A DNA stretch of 32,002 nt from Verrucomicrobiota bacterium (GCA_021772635.1 JAJFLP010000024.1:1-32002), one strand, 5' to 3'; numbered from the stretch's first letter, positions 14,232 through 23,234 are shown. Notes: generated from the letters alone by a model not told the origin. Numbers and translations: made by a program.

Positions 14232-15494
14232 TTACCCGAAGTCGTCGAAGCGAATCATTTCTTTCTCCACACCGAGATTTTCCAGCATACTCATGACCGC
14301 GCTCAACATCATAGGGGGGCCGCAAAGATAGTACTCGATATCCTCTGGCGCCTCGTGATTATCGAGATAATTCTCGAGGACAACGTTGTGAATAAAACCG
14401 GTGTACCCGCTCCAATTATCCGCATCCTGGGGCTCCGAAAGCGCGACATTAAACGAGAAATTAGGGAACTCTTCTTCGATGGTTCTAAATTGGTCTTCGT
14501 AAAACATCTCCCGCAATGAACGGGCTCCGTACCAGTACGATACTTTACGGTTCGACTTGAGCGTGTGGAACAAGTGAAAAATATGCGAACGCAAAGGCGC
14601 CATTCCGGCACCCCCACCGATATAGACCATCTCGCGCTCAGTCTCCTGGATGAAAAACTCGCCGTACGCTCCGGATATAGTTACCATGTCCCCCGGTTTT
14701 CTCGTAAATATATATGATGATGCGATTCCCGGGTTCACATCCATGAACCTATTGTTCGTGCGATCCCACGGCGGCGCAGCGACGCGAATATTCAACATCA
14801 CAATATCGCCCTCGGCTGGGTGATTAGCCATTGAATAGGCCCGAATAACCTCCTCGTCGTTCTTGCAATTCAATTGCCACATATTGAACTTGTCCCAGTC
14901 GCTATGGTATTTCTCATCTATATCCATATCCCGGAATTCTTCTTCAAACGGGGGCACCTCGATTTGAATGTATCCTCCGGACTCAAAATCGAGATTCTCG
15001 CCCTCAGGAAGCTTAACCACAAACTCTTTGATAAATGTGGCAACGTTCTCGTTGGACACAACTTCGCACTCCCATTTATTGATCGAAAACACCTCGGCCG
15101 GGACCTCGATCCGCATGTTTTCTTTGACCTTTACCTGACACGACAATCGCCAGTGGTCTTTCGCCTCCTTGCGATTGATATGGCTCTCCTCTGTCGGTAG
15201 CAAATCCCCGCCGCCATCGGTAATACGGCATTTACAAACTCCGCAGGTCCCGCCGCCACCACAAGCAGATGGTAACAACAGACCATTGGTTGAAAGAGTA
15301 TTCAGCAGCGTACTTCCGGCGTCGACCTCGAGAGATTTGCTCTCGTCGTCGTTTATGATGATCGTTACCTTACCTTTCTTGACGAGCTTCGATTCCGCCC
15401 ATATCAGCGCCAAGCTGAGAAAAAGGATGATGCAAAGAAACACCCCGGTACTCGTACCGATGAAAAAAAGATCAATTGTTGCCAATAATGTCAT
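14232..15494 (-). CDS. nqrF: Na+-translocating NADH:quinone reductase subunit F (NADH-oxidising)
   Basis: This 420-residue subunit takes electrons from NADH into the NQR complex. It has one N-terminal membrane helix (about 8-32), then a plant-type 2Fe-2S ferredoxin domain with ligands C78, C84, C87 and C119. The reductase domain follows, with FAD-binding RAYSMAN (218-224), NADH-binding GGGAGMAP (293-300) and CGPPMM near 390. The C-terminal EMIRFDDFG is typical. All cofactor residues are present and the length is normal. It is the last nqr gene, but it is separated from nqrE by a four-helix-bundle gene and repeats, so co-transcription with nqrA-E may be weakened. No Shine-Dalgarno sequence precedes the ATG. 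Confidence 0.97.
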   Translation of the reverse strand: MTLLATIDLFFIGTSTGVFLCIILFLSLALIWAESKLVKKGKVTIIINDDESKSLEVDAGSTLLNTLSTNGLLLPSACGGGGTCGVCKCRITDGGGDLLPTEESHINRKEAKDHWRLSCQVKVKENMRIEVPAEVFSINKWECEVVSNENVATFIKEFVVKLPEGENLDFESGGYIQIEVPPFEEEFRDMDIDEKYHSDWDKFNMWQLNCKNDEEVIRAYSMANHPAEGDIVMLNIRVAAPPWDRTNNRFMDVNPGIASSYIFTRKPGDMVTISGAYGEFFIQETEREMVYIGGGAGMAPLRSHIFHLFHTLKSNRKVSYWYGARSLREMFYEDQFRTIEEEFPNFSFNVALSEPQDADNWSGYTGFIHNVVLENYLDNHEAPEDIEYYLCGPPMMLSAVMSMLENLGVEKEMIRFDDFG

Positions 15495-15561
15495 AGTTGA
15501 TTACGGTGTAAATTTGTAACGCTAGTTTAAAAACAATGCTTCTACACGAAACTGACTACTT

Positions 15562-16008
15562 TTAGGTTAACGAATTTTCCGGACAATCCGTGTCGATATC
15601 GCTATCGGGATCGGGATCGATTCTATTCGCTCCGTAAATTCCAGAATCCTCGGCAACGCTGTATCCTCTTCCGCCTAATTTGCTGAGCATTGCGGCGATT
15701 CGGTCGAGATGCCCCTTCCGATGCTGATGTTCTTTATCATTCAAGGCATCACTAACTCTCAGTACATCTTGTATCGCGGCGCACTCCAAAGCCGATCCTC
15801 GAGCGATTTCGAAATACTTTCGACGGTCGGGTTCCGTAGACTTCCCATTTCCATCTGCGATATTCAAAGGAATCGATTGACTAGCTCGAAGCCATTGATC
15901 TCGAGCATGGCGATGAGTTCCAGTCAAGTTACTTGCCTGACCAAATACCCAAGCAACGTAATCGATCGAGAGACGATACACATCAAGTTGTTCATGGCCA
16001 AGTGACAT
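15562..16008 (-). CDS. Four-helix-bundle protein (S23/IVP type) inside the nqr operon
   Basis: The 148-residue protein belongs to the four-helix-bundle family first found in 23S rRNA intervening sequences (TIGR02436-like). Diagnostic parts are the start LGHEQLDVYRLSIDYVAW, DQWLRASQSIPLNIADGNGK and YFEIARGSALECAAIQDVL. Relatives are small RNA- or nucleic-acid-binding proteins of unclear function. The C-terminus RIDPDPDSDIDTD is encoded by GATCG-type word repeats (15591-15623), and similar repeats in inverted orientation lie just upstream (16014-16051). The gene thus appears to sit in a repeat-bounded cassette dropped between nqrE and nqrF. It is in the same direction as nqr. A role in NQR is not suggested by the family. 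Confidence 0.88.
   Translation of the reverse strand: MSLGHEQLDVYRLSIDYVAWVFGQASNLTGTHRHARDQWLRASQSIPLNIADGNGKSTEPDRRKYFEIARGSALECAAIQDVLRVSDALNDKEHQHRKGHLDRIAAMLSKLGGRGYSVAEDSGIYGANRIDPDPDSDIDTDCPENSLT
15591..15623. repeat. GATCG-word repeat, left boundary of the four-helix-bundle cassette
   Basis: GTCGATATCGCTATCGGGAT then CGGGATCGATTC lies inside the 3' end of the coding sequence. Its reverse complement shares the words ATCCCGAT and CGATAGCGAT with 16014-16051. Confidence 0.75.
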
Positions 16009-16013
16009 AATCT

Positions 16014-16051
16014 GTCGATTTCGATAGCGATCCCGATTTCGATAGCGATTT
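16014..16051. repeat. GATCG-word repeat, right boundary of the four-helix-bundle cassette
   Basis: GTCGATTTCGATAGCGATCC then CGATTTCGATAGCGATT: CGATTTCGATAGCGAT occurs twice. It is inverted relative to 15591-15623 and begins six bases before the start codon, in place of a ribosome binding site. Confidence 0.75.
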
Positions 16052-16122
16052 TAGATAAACATGCGCATCGCAAAACAAATACCCTGATTAATCAAGAGTT
16101 AAAAATTAGACCGCCTGCGGTC

Positions 16123-16731
16123 TTACATTCCGGAGAATGCCATGAACGCCATTGCGATCAGTCCGGTTGTTAACATCGTAATACCGAGCCCGCGTAAGCC
16201 TTCGGGAACATTTGAGTACCGCAGCTTATGCCGTATTGACGCCATCGACATGATCGCGAGGAAAAATCCGACACCTGAGCTCGCGCCGAACACCAGTGTT
16301 TGAGCGAAATCGTACTCGCGCTCAACCATGAACAGCGAGGAACCTAGAATCGCGCAGTTGACTGTAATGAGCGGTAGAAAAATTCCGAGTGCGGTATATA
16401 ACTTCTGTGAGGTCTTGTCGATAAACATCTCGACGATCTGAACAGTCGCCGCGATAACCGCGATAAAACATATAAAATTTAAGAAACTCAAATCCATCGC
16501 CGCCAACGCCGGCATACCCGTCCACACAAGGGATCCTTGCTTTAGGAAGAACTCGTGAATAGCCCAGTTCAGCGGGGTTGTCAGGGTCAGAACGAATATG
16601 ACCGCCACGCCGAGACCGAAGGCCGTTGAGACCTTCTTTGAAACGGCAAGGTACGAACACATCCCGAGAAAATACGCGAGAAGGATATTCTCGACGAATA
16701 TTGATCTGATTGCTAAGCTAAGTAGTTCCAT
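16123..16731 (-). CDS. nqrE: Na+-translocating NADH:quinone reductase subunit E
   Basis: This 202-residue integral membrane subunit has six predicted helices and matches the NqrE/RnfA family in length and sequence ([56 protein letters not shown]). NqrE and NqrD form inverted halves of the membrane core and share an iron centre bound by conserved cysteines, here C25/C26-region FLGMC and C120-region NCAILG. The start codon is followed upstream directly by GATTCGTG-type word repeats, with no Shine-Dalgarno sequence. It lies downstream of nqrD after a 163-base repeat-filled gap, wider than usual for nqr operons. Confidence 0.96.
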   Translation of the reverse strand: MELLSLAIRSIFVENILLAYFLGMCSYLAVSKKVSTAFGLGVAVIFVLTLTTPLNWAIHEFFLKQGSLVWTGMPALAAMDLSFLNFICFIAVIAATVQIVEMFIDKTSQKLYTALGIFLPLITVNCAILGSSLFMVEREYDFAQTLVFGASSGVGFFLAIMSMASIRHKLRYSNVPEGLRGLGITMLTTGLIAMAFMAFSGM

Positions 16732-16894
16732 GATTCGTGTTCCGTGATGCGTGATTCGTGTTGCGTGATTCGTGATGCGTGATTCGTGTTGCGTGTTAAA
16801 AGTACTTCGAATATTTTGTTCAATCGAAAATCGAACTCGCCAAGGCGAGTAAAAACTTATACGCCCTGGCGTATCGAAAATCGAAATTTTCCCG
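16732..16894. repeat. Word-repeat spacer between nqrD and nqrE
   Basis: Bases 16732-16797 are built from GATTCGTG, TTGCGT and GATGCGT words. They are followed by TCGAAAATCGAA units on both sides of two small perfect palindromes, ACTCGCCAAGGCGAGT (about 16836-16851) and TACGCCCTGGCGTA (about 16860-16873). The first repeat abuts the nqrE start codon. No gene is present. Confidence 0.8.
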
Positions 16895-17542
16895 TCAGTC
16901 TTCTACGTAATGGGAAAGGGTCCGTTGAACCCAAATCAGAAGCCCTAATAAAATGAAAGCACCTGGTGCCAATACCATTAGCCCGTTATCAACGTAACCG
17001 GCTTTATAAATGTCGCCGAAAAGCTTGTAACCCAGGACCGAACCGGATCCAAGAACCTCGCGGAATAGACCGACGATTGCGAGTACCCAGGCATATCCGA
17101 GGCCGTTTCCCAGACCATCCAGCAACGACGCCCACGGTTTATTACCCATTGCAAATGCCTCAAGGCGTCCGAGCACGATACAATTGGTAATAATTAAACC
17201 GACGAACACAGACAGCTGCTTTGAGACATCAAAGGCGTAAGCTTTAAGCACTTGATCGACGAGTATAACTAATGACGCAACGACAGTCATCTCTACGATA
17301 ATGCGGACTTTATTAGGAATGAGTTTACGTATCGAAGAGATTACGACATTTGATCCTGCCAGAACCGCCATCACAGCAATCCCCATCACCAACGACGGCT
17401 TCAACTGCGCCGTTACAGCGAGCGCCGAACATACACCCAACACCTGGATTGTTATCGGGTTGTTCTCGCTAAATGGGTCGGTGAATGCTTTTTTATTTTT
17501 AGCCGACAACAGCGGTTCTTGTATTTCTTCAACCATTTTCAT
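16895..17542 (-). CDS. nqrD: Na+-translocating NADH:quinone reductase subunit D
   Basis: This 215-residue membrane subunit has six helices and the NqrD/RnfE pattern: [20 protein letters not shown] at the start, [20 protein letters not shown] in the middle and [20 protein letters not shown] at the end. The conserved cysteines in GVCSAL and TNCIVL match those that hold the iron centre shared with NqrE. AGGAAAG lies close before the ATG at 17542; a second ATG two codons later is also possible. It follows nqrC after 227 bases rich in small hairpins. Confidence 0.96.
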   Translation of the reverse strand: MKMVEEIQEPLLSAKNKKAFTDPFSENNPITIQVLGVCSALAVTAQLKPSLVMGIAVMAVLAGSNVVISSIRKLIPNKVRIIVEMTVVASLVILVDQVLKAYAFDVSKQLSVFVGLIITNCIVLGRLEAFAMGNKPWASLLDGLGNGLGYAWVLAIVGLFREVLGSGSVLGYKLFGDIYKAGYVDNGLMVLAPGAFILLGLLIWVQRTLSHYVED

Positions 17543-17769
17543 TCTTTCCTAGACTGGACTGCAAGCAGTCAATTTTGTAACAACGGCGATGCGGATACTA
17601 CAGGTTTACCCTGTAGAGGCTCATGTTTACCCCTACTCTCCCATATCGCGACGCCCCCCCCCTCACCCCGTGGTGCGGAGCCGTCAACGTCTCATGTTAG
17701 GGAGGAACCTAACAATCCACGCGATAAATACGTGGGATTTAACACTAAACACGTACTTACGCAGGCTAA
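17543..17769. other. Hairpin-rich spacer between nqrC and nqrD
   Basis: The spacer holds several short stem-loops: CTACAGG-TTTAC-CCTGTAG near 17597-17615, GTTAGG-GAGGAA-CCTAAC near 17696-17713 and CCACG/CGTGG near 17717-17735. There is also a run of nine C residues at about 17653-17661. No gene is seen. Post-transcriptional control of subunit ratios is possible but speculative. Confidence 0.5.
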
Positions 17770-18498
17770 TCATTGACCGCGAACCTGCGCAAAATATGGT
17801 TCATAAAGCGTCAACCACTTCTGCAGCATCTTGGTTACCCCTCGGCTGGTAATAGTGGCGCCGCTGATACCGTCAACGTAATGAGATAACTTCGCATCAT
17901 TGTAGTAATCCGCCGCTTTACCTTTGACGACAGCCACCGCGACAAGATCCCCTTTCTCGTTCAAAATTCGTTTGCCCACAAAATTCTTTTGAAACCAATC
18001 CGCAGCGATCTCCGCTCCCAGACCGGGCGTCTCTCCATGCTGGTAGAACGTGATCCCCAATACTTCGTTAAGATCCGCGCCAAGCGCGATATATCCGTAC
18101 AGTTTCGACCATAGCCCGCGCCCGATTATTGGGATCGTGTACGCGACATTTTTCCCGTCCTCTTTAAGTATATAAACGGAATACAACCGGTCGGCTTCAG
18201 ACTTAGTTTTCTCCTCGACCTCGGGGTCAACGTTATCCGGACTCATGTCAACTTCTTTTCCAGCCGCGTCGACGACGATTCCTCGAACCTTTTCTGTATA
18301 GAACGCATCTATACTGCTCGTAGTTGCGCCCTCTTCAAGTGCGCCGAAAGATTTTAGGATATTCCGTTTTTTATCTACCGCAATATTCGTCATCTGCCGC
18401 TCTTTTAACATCGAAGACGCCGTTGACAGAATGAGCGAACAGATGACCGCGATCACTGTAATAAAACCTACCGTATATGAATTACTATGCGCGGCCAC
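17770..18498 (-). CDS. nqrC: Na+-translocating NADH:quinone reductase subunit C
   Basis: This 242-residue subunit has an N-terminal membrane anchor (about 8-28) and a periplasmic FMN-binding domain. The covalent flavin site is DGISGATITSRGV, with FMN attached through a phosphoester to T215. GETPGLGAEI (155-164) and GRGLWSKLYGYIALG (126-140) are other family blocks. Flavinylation needs an ApbE-type transferase, which is not encoded in the window. The start overlaps the end of nqrB by 14 bases, so the two are translationally coupled. Length is slightly short of some homologues but all motifs are present. Confidence 0.96.
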   Translation of the reverse strand: MAAHSNSYTVGFITVIAVICSLILSTASSMLKERQMTNIAVDKKRNILKSFGALEEGATTSSIDAFYTEKVRGIVVDAAGKEVDMSPDNVDPEVEEKTKSEADRLYSVYILKEDGKNVAYTIPIIGRGLWSKLYGYIALGADLNEVLGITFYQHGETPGLGAEIAADWFQKNFVGKRILNEKGDLVAVAVVKGKAADYYNDAKLSHYVDGISGATITSRGVTKMLQKWLTLYEPYFAQVRGQ

Positions 18499-19687
18499 GT
18501 TGGAGCCTCCATTGAATGTGCCTCTGCATTACTAAGTAATCGATCAGCGGCGCAAACGCATTCATAAACAATATAGCCAGCATCATACCCTCTGGATAAG
18601 CTGGATTAGCGGTCCGAATGATAATGGCTATCGCGCCGATCAGAAATCCGTATATCCATTTCCCTACCCCGGTACCCGCTGCTGAAACCGGATCTGTGGC
18701 CATATACACTGCGCCGAAAATAAAACCGCCTGTTACAAAATGATAATGGAACGGCAATGCATAAAAACTGGCGTCGTTCGGCGCACACGCGTTCATCGCG
18801 GTTGTCATGGCGAATGCACCGAGCACAACGGCGACCATGATCCGCCAACTCCCGATCCCGGTTATAATCAAAATCGCTGCGCCGATCAGATTTGCGATAG
18901 CCGAGGTTTCCCCGATCGATCCGGAAGTCAACCCGACGAAACAATTCGAAAACGAAAAATCTGCGAACCGACCCGCCACGCCGGTTCCGAACTCGTTGAG
19001 AGCTGTAACAACAGAATTCGCGTCATGGCTTGACGCAACCAGTAATGGCGTTGCACCGGAAAAGCCATCGACAACCTCTTTCCCCTGGGCGACCCATACC
19101 CTGTCGCCGGAAATCTGTGCCGGATACGCAAAAAATAGAAATGCCCGGGCGACGAGCGCCGGGTTAAACACGTTCATACCGGTTCCGCCGAAAACCTCTT
19201 TGCCAATAACGACGCCAAACGAAACACCCACAGCGACCTGCCACAACGGGATCGTTGGCGGCAGGGTCAGCGGAAACAACAGTCCGGTCACCAGAAATCC
19301 CTCATTAATCTCGTGCTTCCGAACTAGTGCGAATAGCAATTCCCATACGCCGCCAACCGCATAGCTTACGACGATTATCGGGACAACGTACCAACTGCCA
19401 TACAGGACGCAGGAAATGAACGACGTCGGCTCGCCTGATACAACGAGATGCTGATAGCCGGTATTATAGATCCCGAATAAGAGCGGTGGGATCAGCGCGA
19501 CGATGACAGTCGACATAAATCGCTTACTATCGATCGAATCGCGGACATGACAGCCGTTTTTAGTCCGCGTCCCGGGGGTAAAAATAAAGGACTCCTTCGC
19601 TTCGAAAAGGGGATACAGAAATTCGAACTTCCCGCCCTTTTCGAAATCCGGACGCATTTTATTAAATATGTCTTCGATAAATTTCAT
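18485..19687 (-). CDS. nqrB: Na+-translocating NADH:quinone reductase subunit B
   Basis: This 400-residue membrane subunit, with about ten helices, is the main Na+-channel-forming part of NQR. It carries a second covalently bound FMN at T213 in VVDGFSGATPLL. GGTGMNVFNPALVARAFLFF (167-186) is the family signature, and HEINEGFLVTGLLFPLTLPP lies near the quinone and riboflavin region. Directly upstream of the ATG, without a Shine-Dalgarno sequence, lie tandem GATTCGTG words and two copies of TTCGTGTTGCGTTAAAAGAA. The gene overlaps nqrC by 14 bases. Function and completeness are clear. Confidence 0.97.
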   Translation of the reverse strand: MKFIEDIFNKMRPDFEKGGKFEFLYPLFEAKESFIFTPGTRTKNGCHVRDSIDSKRFMSTVIVALIPPLLFGIYNTGYQHLVVSGEPTSFISCVLYGSWYVVPIIVVSYAVGGVWELLFALVRKHEINEGFLVTGLLFPLTLPPTIPLWQVAVGVSFGVVIGKEVFGGTGMNVFNPALVARAFLFFAYPAQISGDRVWVAQGKEVVDGFSGATPLLVASSHDANSVVTALNEFGTGVAGRFADFSFSNCFVGLTSGSIGETSAIANLIGAAILIITGIGSWRIMVAVVLGAFAMTTAMNACAPNDASFYALPFHYHFVTGGFIFGAVYMATDPVSAAGTGVGKWIYGFLIGAIAIIIRTANPAYPEGMMLAILFMNAFAPLIDYLVMQRHIQWRLQRGRA

Positions 19688-19750
19688 AGTGATTCGTGAT
19701 TCGTGATTCGTGTTGCGTTAAAAGAATTCGTGTTGCGTTAAAAGAATTTT
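19688..19750. repeat. Tandem word repeats in the nqrB leader
   Basis: GATTCGTGATTCGTGATTCG is followed by two adjoining copies of TTCGTGTTGCGTTAAAAGAA. They begin three bases from the nqrB start codon. The words are the same as at 16732-16797. The rest of the gap to nqrA (to 19855) contains further inverted words (ACGCAACACGC, ACGAATCACG near 19831-19851). Confidence 0.85.
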
Positions 19751-19855
19751 GGTAGAAGATTGTGCCGAAAATTACAGTATTTTATCTCAACAATATACAA
19801 ACCAAAGCGAGCCGTACCGCGTCTCTCCCACGCAACACGCAGTACGAATCACGTA

Positions 19856-21214
19856 TCATCCTTCCTTCTCGATCAAATCTAAACCACCCCTTAGAATCTT
19901 CTGTATATCCATTTTAGACGGGCAGATGTATTCGCATAACGCGAGTTCTTCTTCGGTGACCTCATAGATGCCAAGTCCCTCCATCTCCTCGATGTCACCT
20001 GCTAAAATACTCTTGACCAGGAAAACGGGATACAGATTCATCGGGAGTACCTGGTCATAGTAACCAGTTGCCACGAACGCTCGGACACCACCGTTCAACT
20101 TTGTGTCAGGCGCAAATTTCAGCCCCGGGATAAACGGCGAGACGAAGGTTCTGTAGAAACTATCTTTTCCGAAACCGGGGCGCATCCAACCGACAAGTTC
20201 AGGGCCCGTAGACTCCGGTATGACTGTTAACATTGAGTCGTAGAATCCAAGGTGACCGCCGCTTTTTACACTTGTACCAGTCAACACGTTACCTGATATA
20301 TGTCGGACCGAGCCGGTCTGAACATTTCCCTGCACGATAGAACTAACATTGGCACCGATTACGGTCCGATAGTACATTCGCTCAACAACGGCGGTTCCAG
20401 CCAGGGATACAACGACTTCAGGCGCTATCTTCCCGTTAATGAAGAGTTTCCCAAGCATAACCAGGCACTGCGGGGTGATGTACCAAACCTGATCGTCGCG
20501 ACCGTTGATCGGCGCGATGTGGTGAATTTGAATACCGACGCACCCGGACGGATGGGGACCGCTAAACCGATGGATCTCCGCGTTCTTGACGGAACTAAAA
20601 GGTGACGAATCCTTGGTATCCCTGCGGATAGACACGTGCACGCGTCCAGTGGTGAGAACCGAGGCGATATCGATACCAGCCTGAAAATAAGCCTCATTCC
20701 CCTTTATCAGAAGCGCCTGATCAGGCGCAAGCGGCGCACTATCGAAAGCCGAGACAAAAATATCCCTCGGCACAACTTCGGGATCGGCAACGTAGTCGAA
20801 TGGACGCTGCCTGAAGAGCGCCAGCATACCACTCTTCATGAGCTCTCGGAGAACCTCGTCTCTAGAAAGAGATTTTAACTGCTCCGGGGCGTAGGTAGCG
20901 TATTCGATGGCTTCTGGTTGCTCCGCCGTTTCGACGACGATCTGTTCGATGACTCGTCTCGGGCCACGTTGGATCTCCGTAATCTTACCGGTTGCCGGTG
21001 AAGTGAATATGTGATCACGATTACTCTTGTCGCAGAATAAAGGTGTGCCACAGACAACATCAGTGCCTTCAGCTACCAGCAAAGTCGGTTTTATTCCACG
21101 AAACGCTACCGGCTTGACCGCAACCGTCGATGGACGCGCCGCGGACACAACCGTCTTTTCCGATTCGCCGTCGAGGCGGAGGTCATAACCTCTTTTTAAT
21201 TTAAAGTCTGCCAT
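19856..21214 (-). CDS. nqrA: Na+-translocating NADH:quinone reductase subunit A
   Basis: This 452-residue cytoplasmic subunit is the first gene of the nqr set. Family blocks include FKLKRGYDLRLDG at the N-terminus, TVAVKPVAFRGIKPTLLVAE, SPATGKITEIQRGPRRVI, the Rossmann-like central part (SGPHPSGCVGIQIHHIAPI) and CEYICPSKMDIQKILRGGLD at the C-terminus. NqrA has no redox cofactor of its own and is linked to quinone binding next to NqrB. The length is normal. No good Shine-Dalgarno sequence precedes the ATG. It lies about 280 bases downstream of the probable nqrM gene, with a REP-like block between them. Confidence 0.97.
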   Translation of the reverse strand: MADFKLKRGYDLRLDGESEKTVVSAARPSTVAVKPVAFRGIKPTLLVAEGTDVVCGTPLFCDKSNRDHIFTSPATGKITEIQRGPRRVIEQIVVETAEQPEAIEYATYAPEQLKSLSRDEVLRELMKSGMLALFRQRPFDYVADPEVVPRDIFVSAFDSAPLAPDQALLIKGNEAYFQAGIDIASVLTTGRVHVSIRRDTKDSSPFSSVKNAEIHRFSGPHPSGCVGIQIHHIAPINGRDDQVWYITPQCLVMLGKLFINGKIAPEVVVSLAGTAVVERMYYRTVIGANVSSIVQGNVQTGSVRHISGNVLTGTSVKSGGHLGFYDSMLTVIPESTGPELVGWMRPGFGKDSFYRTFVSPFIPGLKFAPDTKLNGGVRAFVATGYYDQVLPMNLYPVFLVKSILAGDIEEMEGLGIYEVTEEELALCEYICPSKMDIQKILRGGLDLIEKEG

Positions 21215-21295
21215 TTTTATTTTTCAAAATCCGAATAATAATCCGAAGCTGTCTGGTCTCACTGTCGTTAAGTTAAGGTTTTAATTGCTGGCAGC

Positions 21296-21430
21296 AACCG
21301 TTAGAGTCCACGCTTCAGCGTGGTATTTCTTGCCAGGAACTTAAGAACCACACGCAGCTGAGCCTGCGAAACGGCCCTTAGGCAAAAGCGTGAACTCCAA
21401 CGGCCGCCAAACATATAGAAACCTTTAACC
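21296..21430. repeat. REP-like block upstream of nqrA
   Basis: GAGTCCACGCTTCAGCGTGG then TATTTCTTGCCAGGAACTTA is followed by AAAGCGTGAACTCCAACGGC, an inverted pair. The right part matches 31699-31746 (GCGTGAACTCCAACGGCC, then AACATATAGAAACCTTAAC-like sequence). Such units may act in RNA end stabilisation or simply spread as REPs. Confidence 0.65.
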
Positions 21431-21492
21431 CCGTGACTAATGACTATAGGATTAAGGATAGTCACAATCTTTTTTCAGTTAGAAATTTGACT

Positions 21493-21702
21493 CTATTTTG
21501 AGTTCAATTCCTGTCCTTCATTCGGGCACGGCTCGTCGGCGGTTTTTCCGCACACCGGGCAGTTGCCGTCGCTTTCGCGGCGCAAGAACTCGTTATTCGT
21601 GCTGCACGTACCATGAAACTCGCCACCCGGCAAGACGATGATACGTATCGCAATCATCGCAATCGCCGTGATAAGAACAAGAAATGTAACAACAAATACC
21701 AT
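21493..21702 (-). CDS. nqrM: Probable NQR maturation protein NqrM
   Basis: The 69-residue product starts with one membrane helix (about 2-24). A short cysteine-rich tail follows, with C33 (HGTCSTNN), C48 and C51 (NCPVCG) and C59 (EPCPNE). This size, topology and set of cysteines match NqrM (DUF539), which is needed to insert iron into the NqrD/NqrE centre. GAGG lies about eight bases upstream of the ATG at 21702; an upstream in-frame start at 21756 is less likely because it adds an unrelated basic leader. The position right upstream of nqrA supports the call, although the cysteine spacing differs from the best-studied enterobacterial proteins. Confidence 0.75.
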   Translation of the reverse strand: MVFVVTFLVLITAIAMIAIRIIVLPGGEFHGTCSTNNEFLRRESDGNCPVCGKTADEPCPNEGQELNSK

Positions 21703-21756
21703 AGACAGGCCTCTTGTTTTCGTTCCCAATCTATTTCTCGAATTCCGACAGAACAA

Positions 21757-21796
21757 AATCGAAAATCGGCAATCGAAAATCGAAAATTCCGTGAGC
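21757..21796. repeat. TCGAAAA-word repeats between actE and nqrM
   Basis: AAAATCGAAAATCGGCAATC followed by GAAAATCGAAAATT consists of iterated AAAATCG units. The same words occur in the nqrD-nqrE spacer. It marks the boundary between the act and nqr gene sets. Confidence 0.75.
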
Positions 21797-21822
21797 TTCA
21801 GAGAAGCGACGCTGCTTGCAGT

Positions 21823-22455
21823 CTATTTCAACCGCGCTTTCTCGATATCCGACAAATCTTCGTATCCAGCGTGCTGGCTCCGCTGCAGGGCCCTGACATA
21901 CGCGACAATGGCCCAGCGATCGGCTACGGAAACTTGATGTTTGTAGGACTTCATATTCCCGGTACCGTTGGTTATAACATCGAATATATGACCGTCCGAT
22001 TTCTCGCGCATACGATCATCGTGGTATGTAGGCGGTGGTAACATACCACGCTGCGTCACGATCCCGTTACCCTCCCCTGCCGGTCCGTGGCAGACGGCAC
22101 AGTATATATCGAACCGCTCCTGGCCGCGAAGCAGTAACTTATAATTGACTTCTACGGGAAGAGATCGGACTAACTCGCCGTTCTCATCTTTGCCTTCATA
22201 GTACACAGTGTCCTCACGCAAGTTCCCGCGACTGACGGTTCCGGCCACGGGGGTACGCATCGAAGAGTTATCCGCAAAGAACGGATTCGCCGATTGAACC
22301 GTAACCTTCTCCTGTATGTCCATATTCGGATTGACATGTATCGGCGGCTTCTCAGACGGCCGTCCCCGGCTACATCCGGAAACTATCGTAACCAGGAAAG
22401 CGGCAGATGCTCCGCACAACACGGACCGAAAAATTGGGTTGATTCTATTAATCAT
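21823..22455 (-). CDS. actE: Alternative complex III subunit E (monohaem cytochrome c lipoprotein)
   Basis: The 210-residue precursor has a lipoprotein signal ending in TIVSGC (C28) and a single class I cytochrome c domain with CAVCH at 119-123 and a likely methionine ligand at M168 (GTGNMKSY). It should be tethered on the periplasmic side and pass electrons from the complex to the terminal oxidase. The start overlaps the actD stop by eight bases, so the two genes are coupled. It is the last act gene here; the next gene downstream is nqrM. Assignment rests on the haem motif plus its place after actD. Confidence 0.9.
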   Translation of the reverse strand: MINRINPIFRSVLCGASAAFLVTIVSGCSRGRPSEKPPIHVNPNMDIQEKVTVQSANPFFADNSSMRTPVAGTVSRGNLREDTVYYEGKDENGELVRSLPVEVNYKLLLRGQERFDIYCAVCHGPAGEGNGIVTQRGMLPPPTYHDDRMREKSDGHIFDVITNGTGNMKSYKHQVSVADRWAIVAYVRALQRSQHAGYEDLSDIEKARLK

Positions 22456-22996
22456 TGGCCACTAAATACTCCACTTCTTGACCACCAATAGCGGTCAATA
22501 GTTCTTTCGTTTTATCTTCTCGAAAGAATGGGTCAGTCGATTCGATGCTTAAAAAGAAACCGTCGTCGGTCGCCTTACGAATCCGGTCTGAGTAAAATAC
22601 GGGATGATGAAATCGCGGAAGAATATTAAATCCGAGCATCCCGATAACTGTAGCGAACGCCGAGAATAAAATTGTTACTTCGAATATTATCGGAATGAAT
22701 GCCTGAAAACTGAAAAGCGGTTTACCAGAAATCACAACGGGATAGTCCACGGCACTCATCCACCATTGCATCGCCAGAGCTGTTAATGTACCGGCAAAAC
22801 CCATGGCGGCTACGAGCCATCCTAATCTCGACGGACCAAGTCCCATGGCAGCATCCATTCCGTGCACCGGAAACGGGGTATGGCAATCGAAACGCTTATA
22901 TCCGGCGTCACGCACCTTTTCCGCAGCTTCAAGCAGTTCTTTGGGATTCCCAAATTCTGCGAGAACTCCCTCAATTTTTTTGATTTCTTCTGGCAT
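22448..22996 (-). CDS. actD: Alternative complex III subunit D (DUF3341 membrane protein)
   Basis: The 182-residue protein matches DUF3341. It has an N-terminal cytoplasmic part with DAGYKRFDCHTPFPVHGMDA and two membrane helices at about 65-85 and 108-135, separated by WWMSAVDYPVVISGKPLFSF. The tail contains DGFFLSIESTDPFF. ActD has no cofactor and supports the membrane assembly of the complex. It overlaps actE by eight bases and follows actC after 238 bases in which nothing else was recognised. Start MPEEIKKIEG lacks a Shine-Dalgarno sequence. Confidence 0.93.
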   Translation of the reverse strand: MPEEIKKIEGVLAEFGNPKELLEAAEKVRDAGYKRFDCHTPFPVHGMDAAMGLGPSRLGWLVAAMGFAGTLTALAMQWWMSAVDYPVVISGKPLFSFQAFIPIIFEVTILFSAFATVIGMLGFNILPRFHHPVFYSDRIRKATDDGFFLSIESTDPFFREDKTKELLTAIGGQEVEYLVAND

Positions 22997-23234
22997 AATT
23001 AATTGCTTAAGGTTTTAGCCTGAATAATTCATCAGTATTCTGCTACAAGCCCTAATCTCTCCTCAAATAAGCCGATTAGCTCAACTTTACATCTCAGTGA
23101 ATGAATATTCACTTTCGCCGTCAAGTTTTCTCTAATCGATTTATTATGAGCGAGTTAAGCGCTCTCGCGACGAATCGCATGAATTAATCAGGTTAGACTG
23201 ACAGTTCAGCGGTTCAGGGTTCAAAGGTTAGAAA

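Noticed and set aside
16732..16894. CRISPR-like array in the nqrD-nqrE gap
   Set aside because: The repeated words are only 8-14 bases with no constant spacers, and no cas genes are present.
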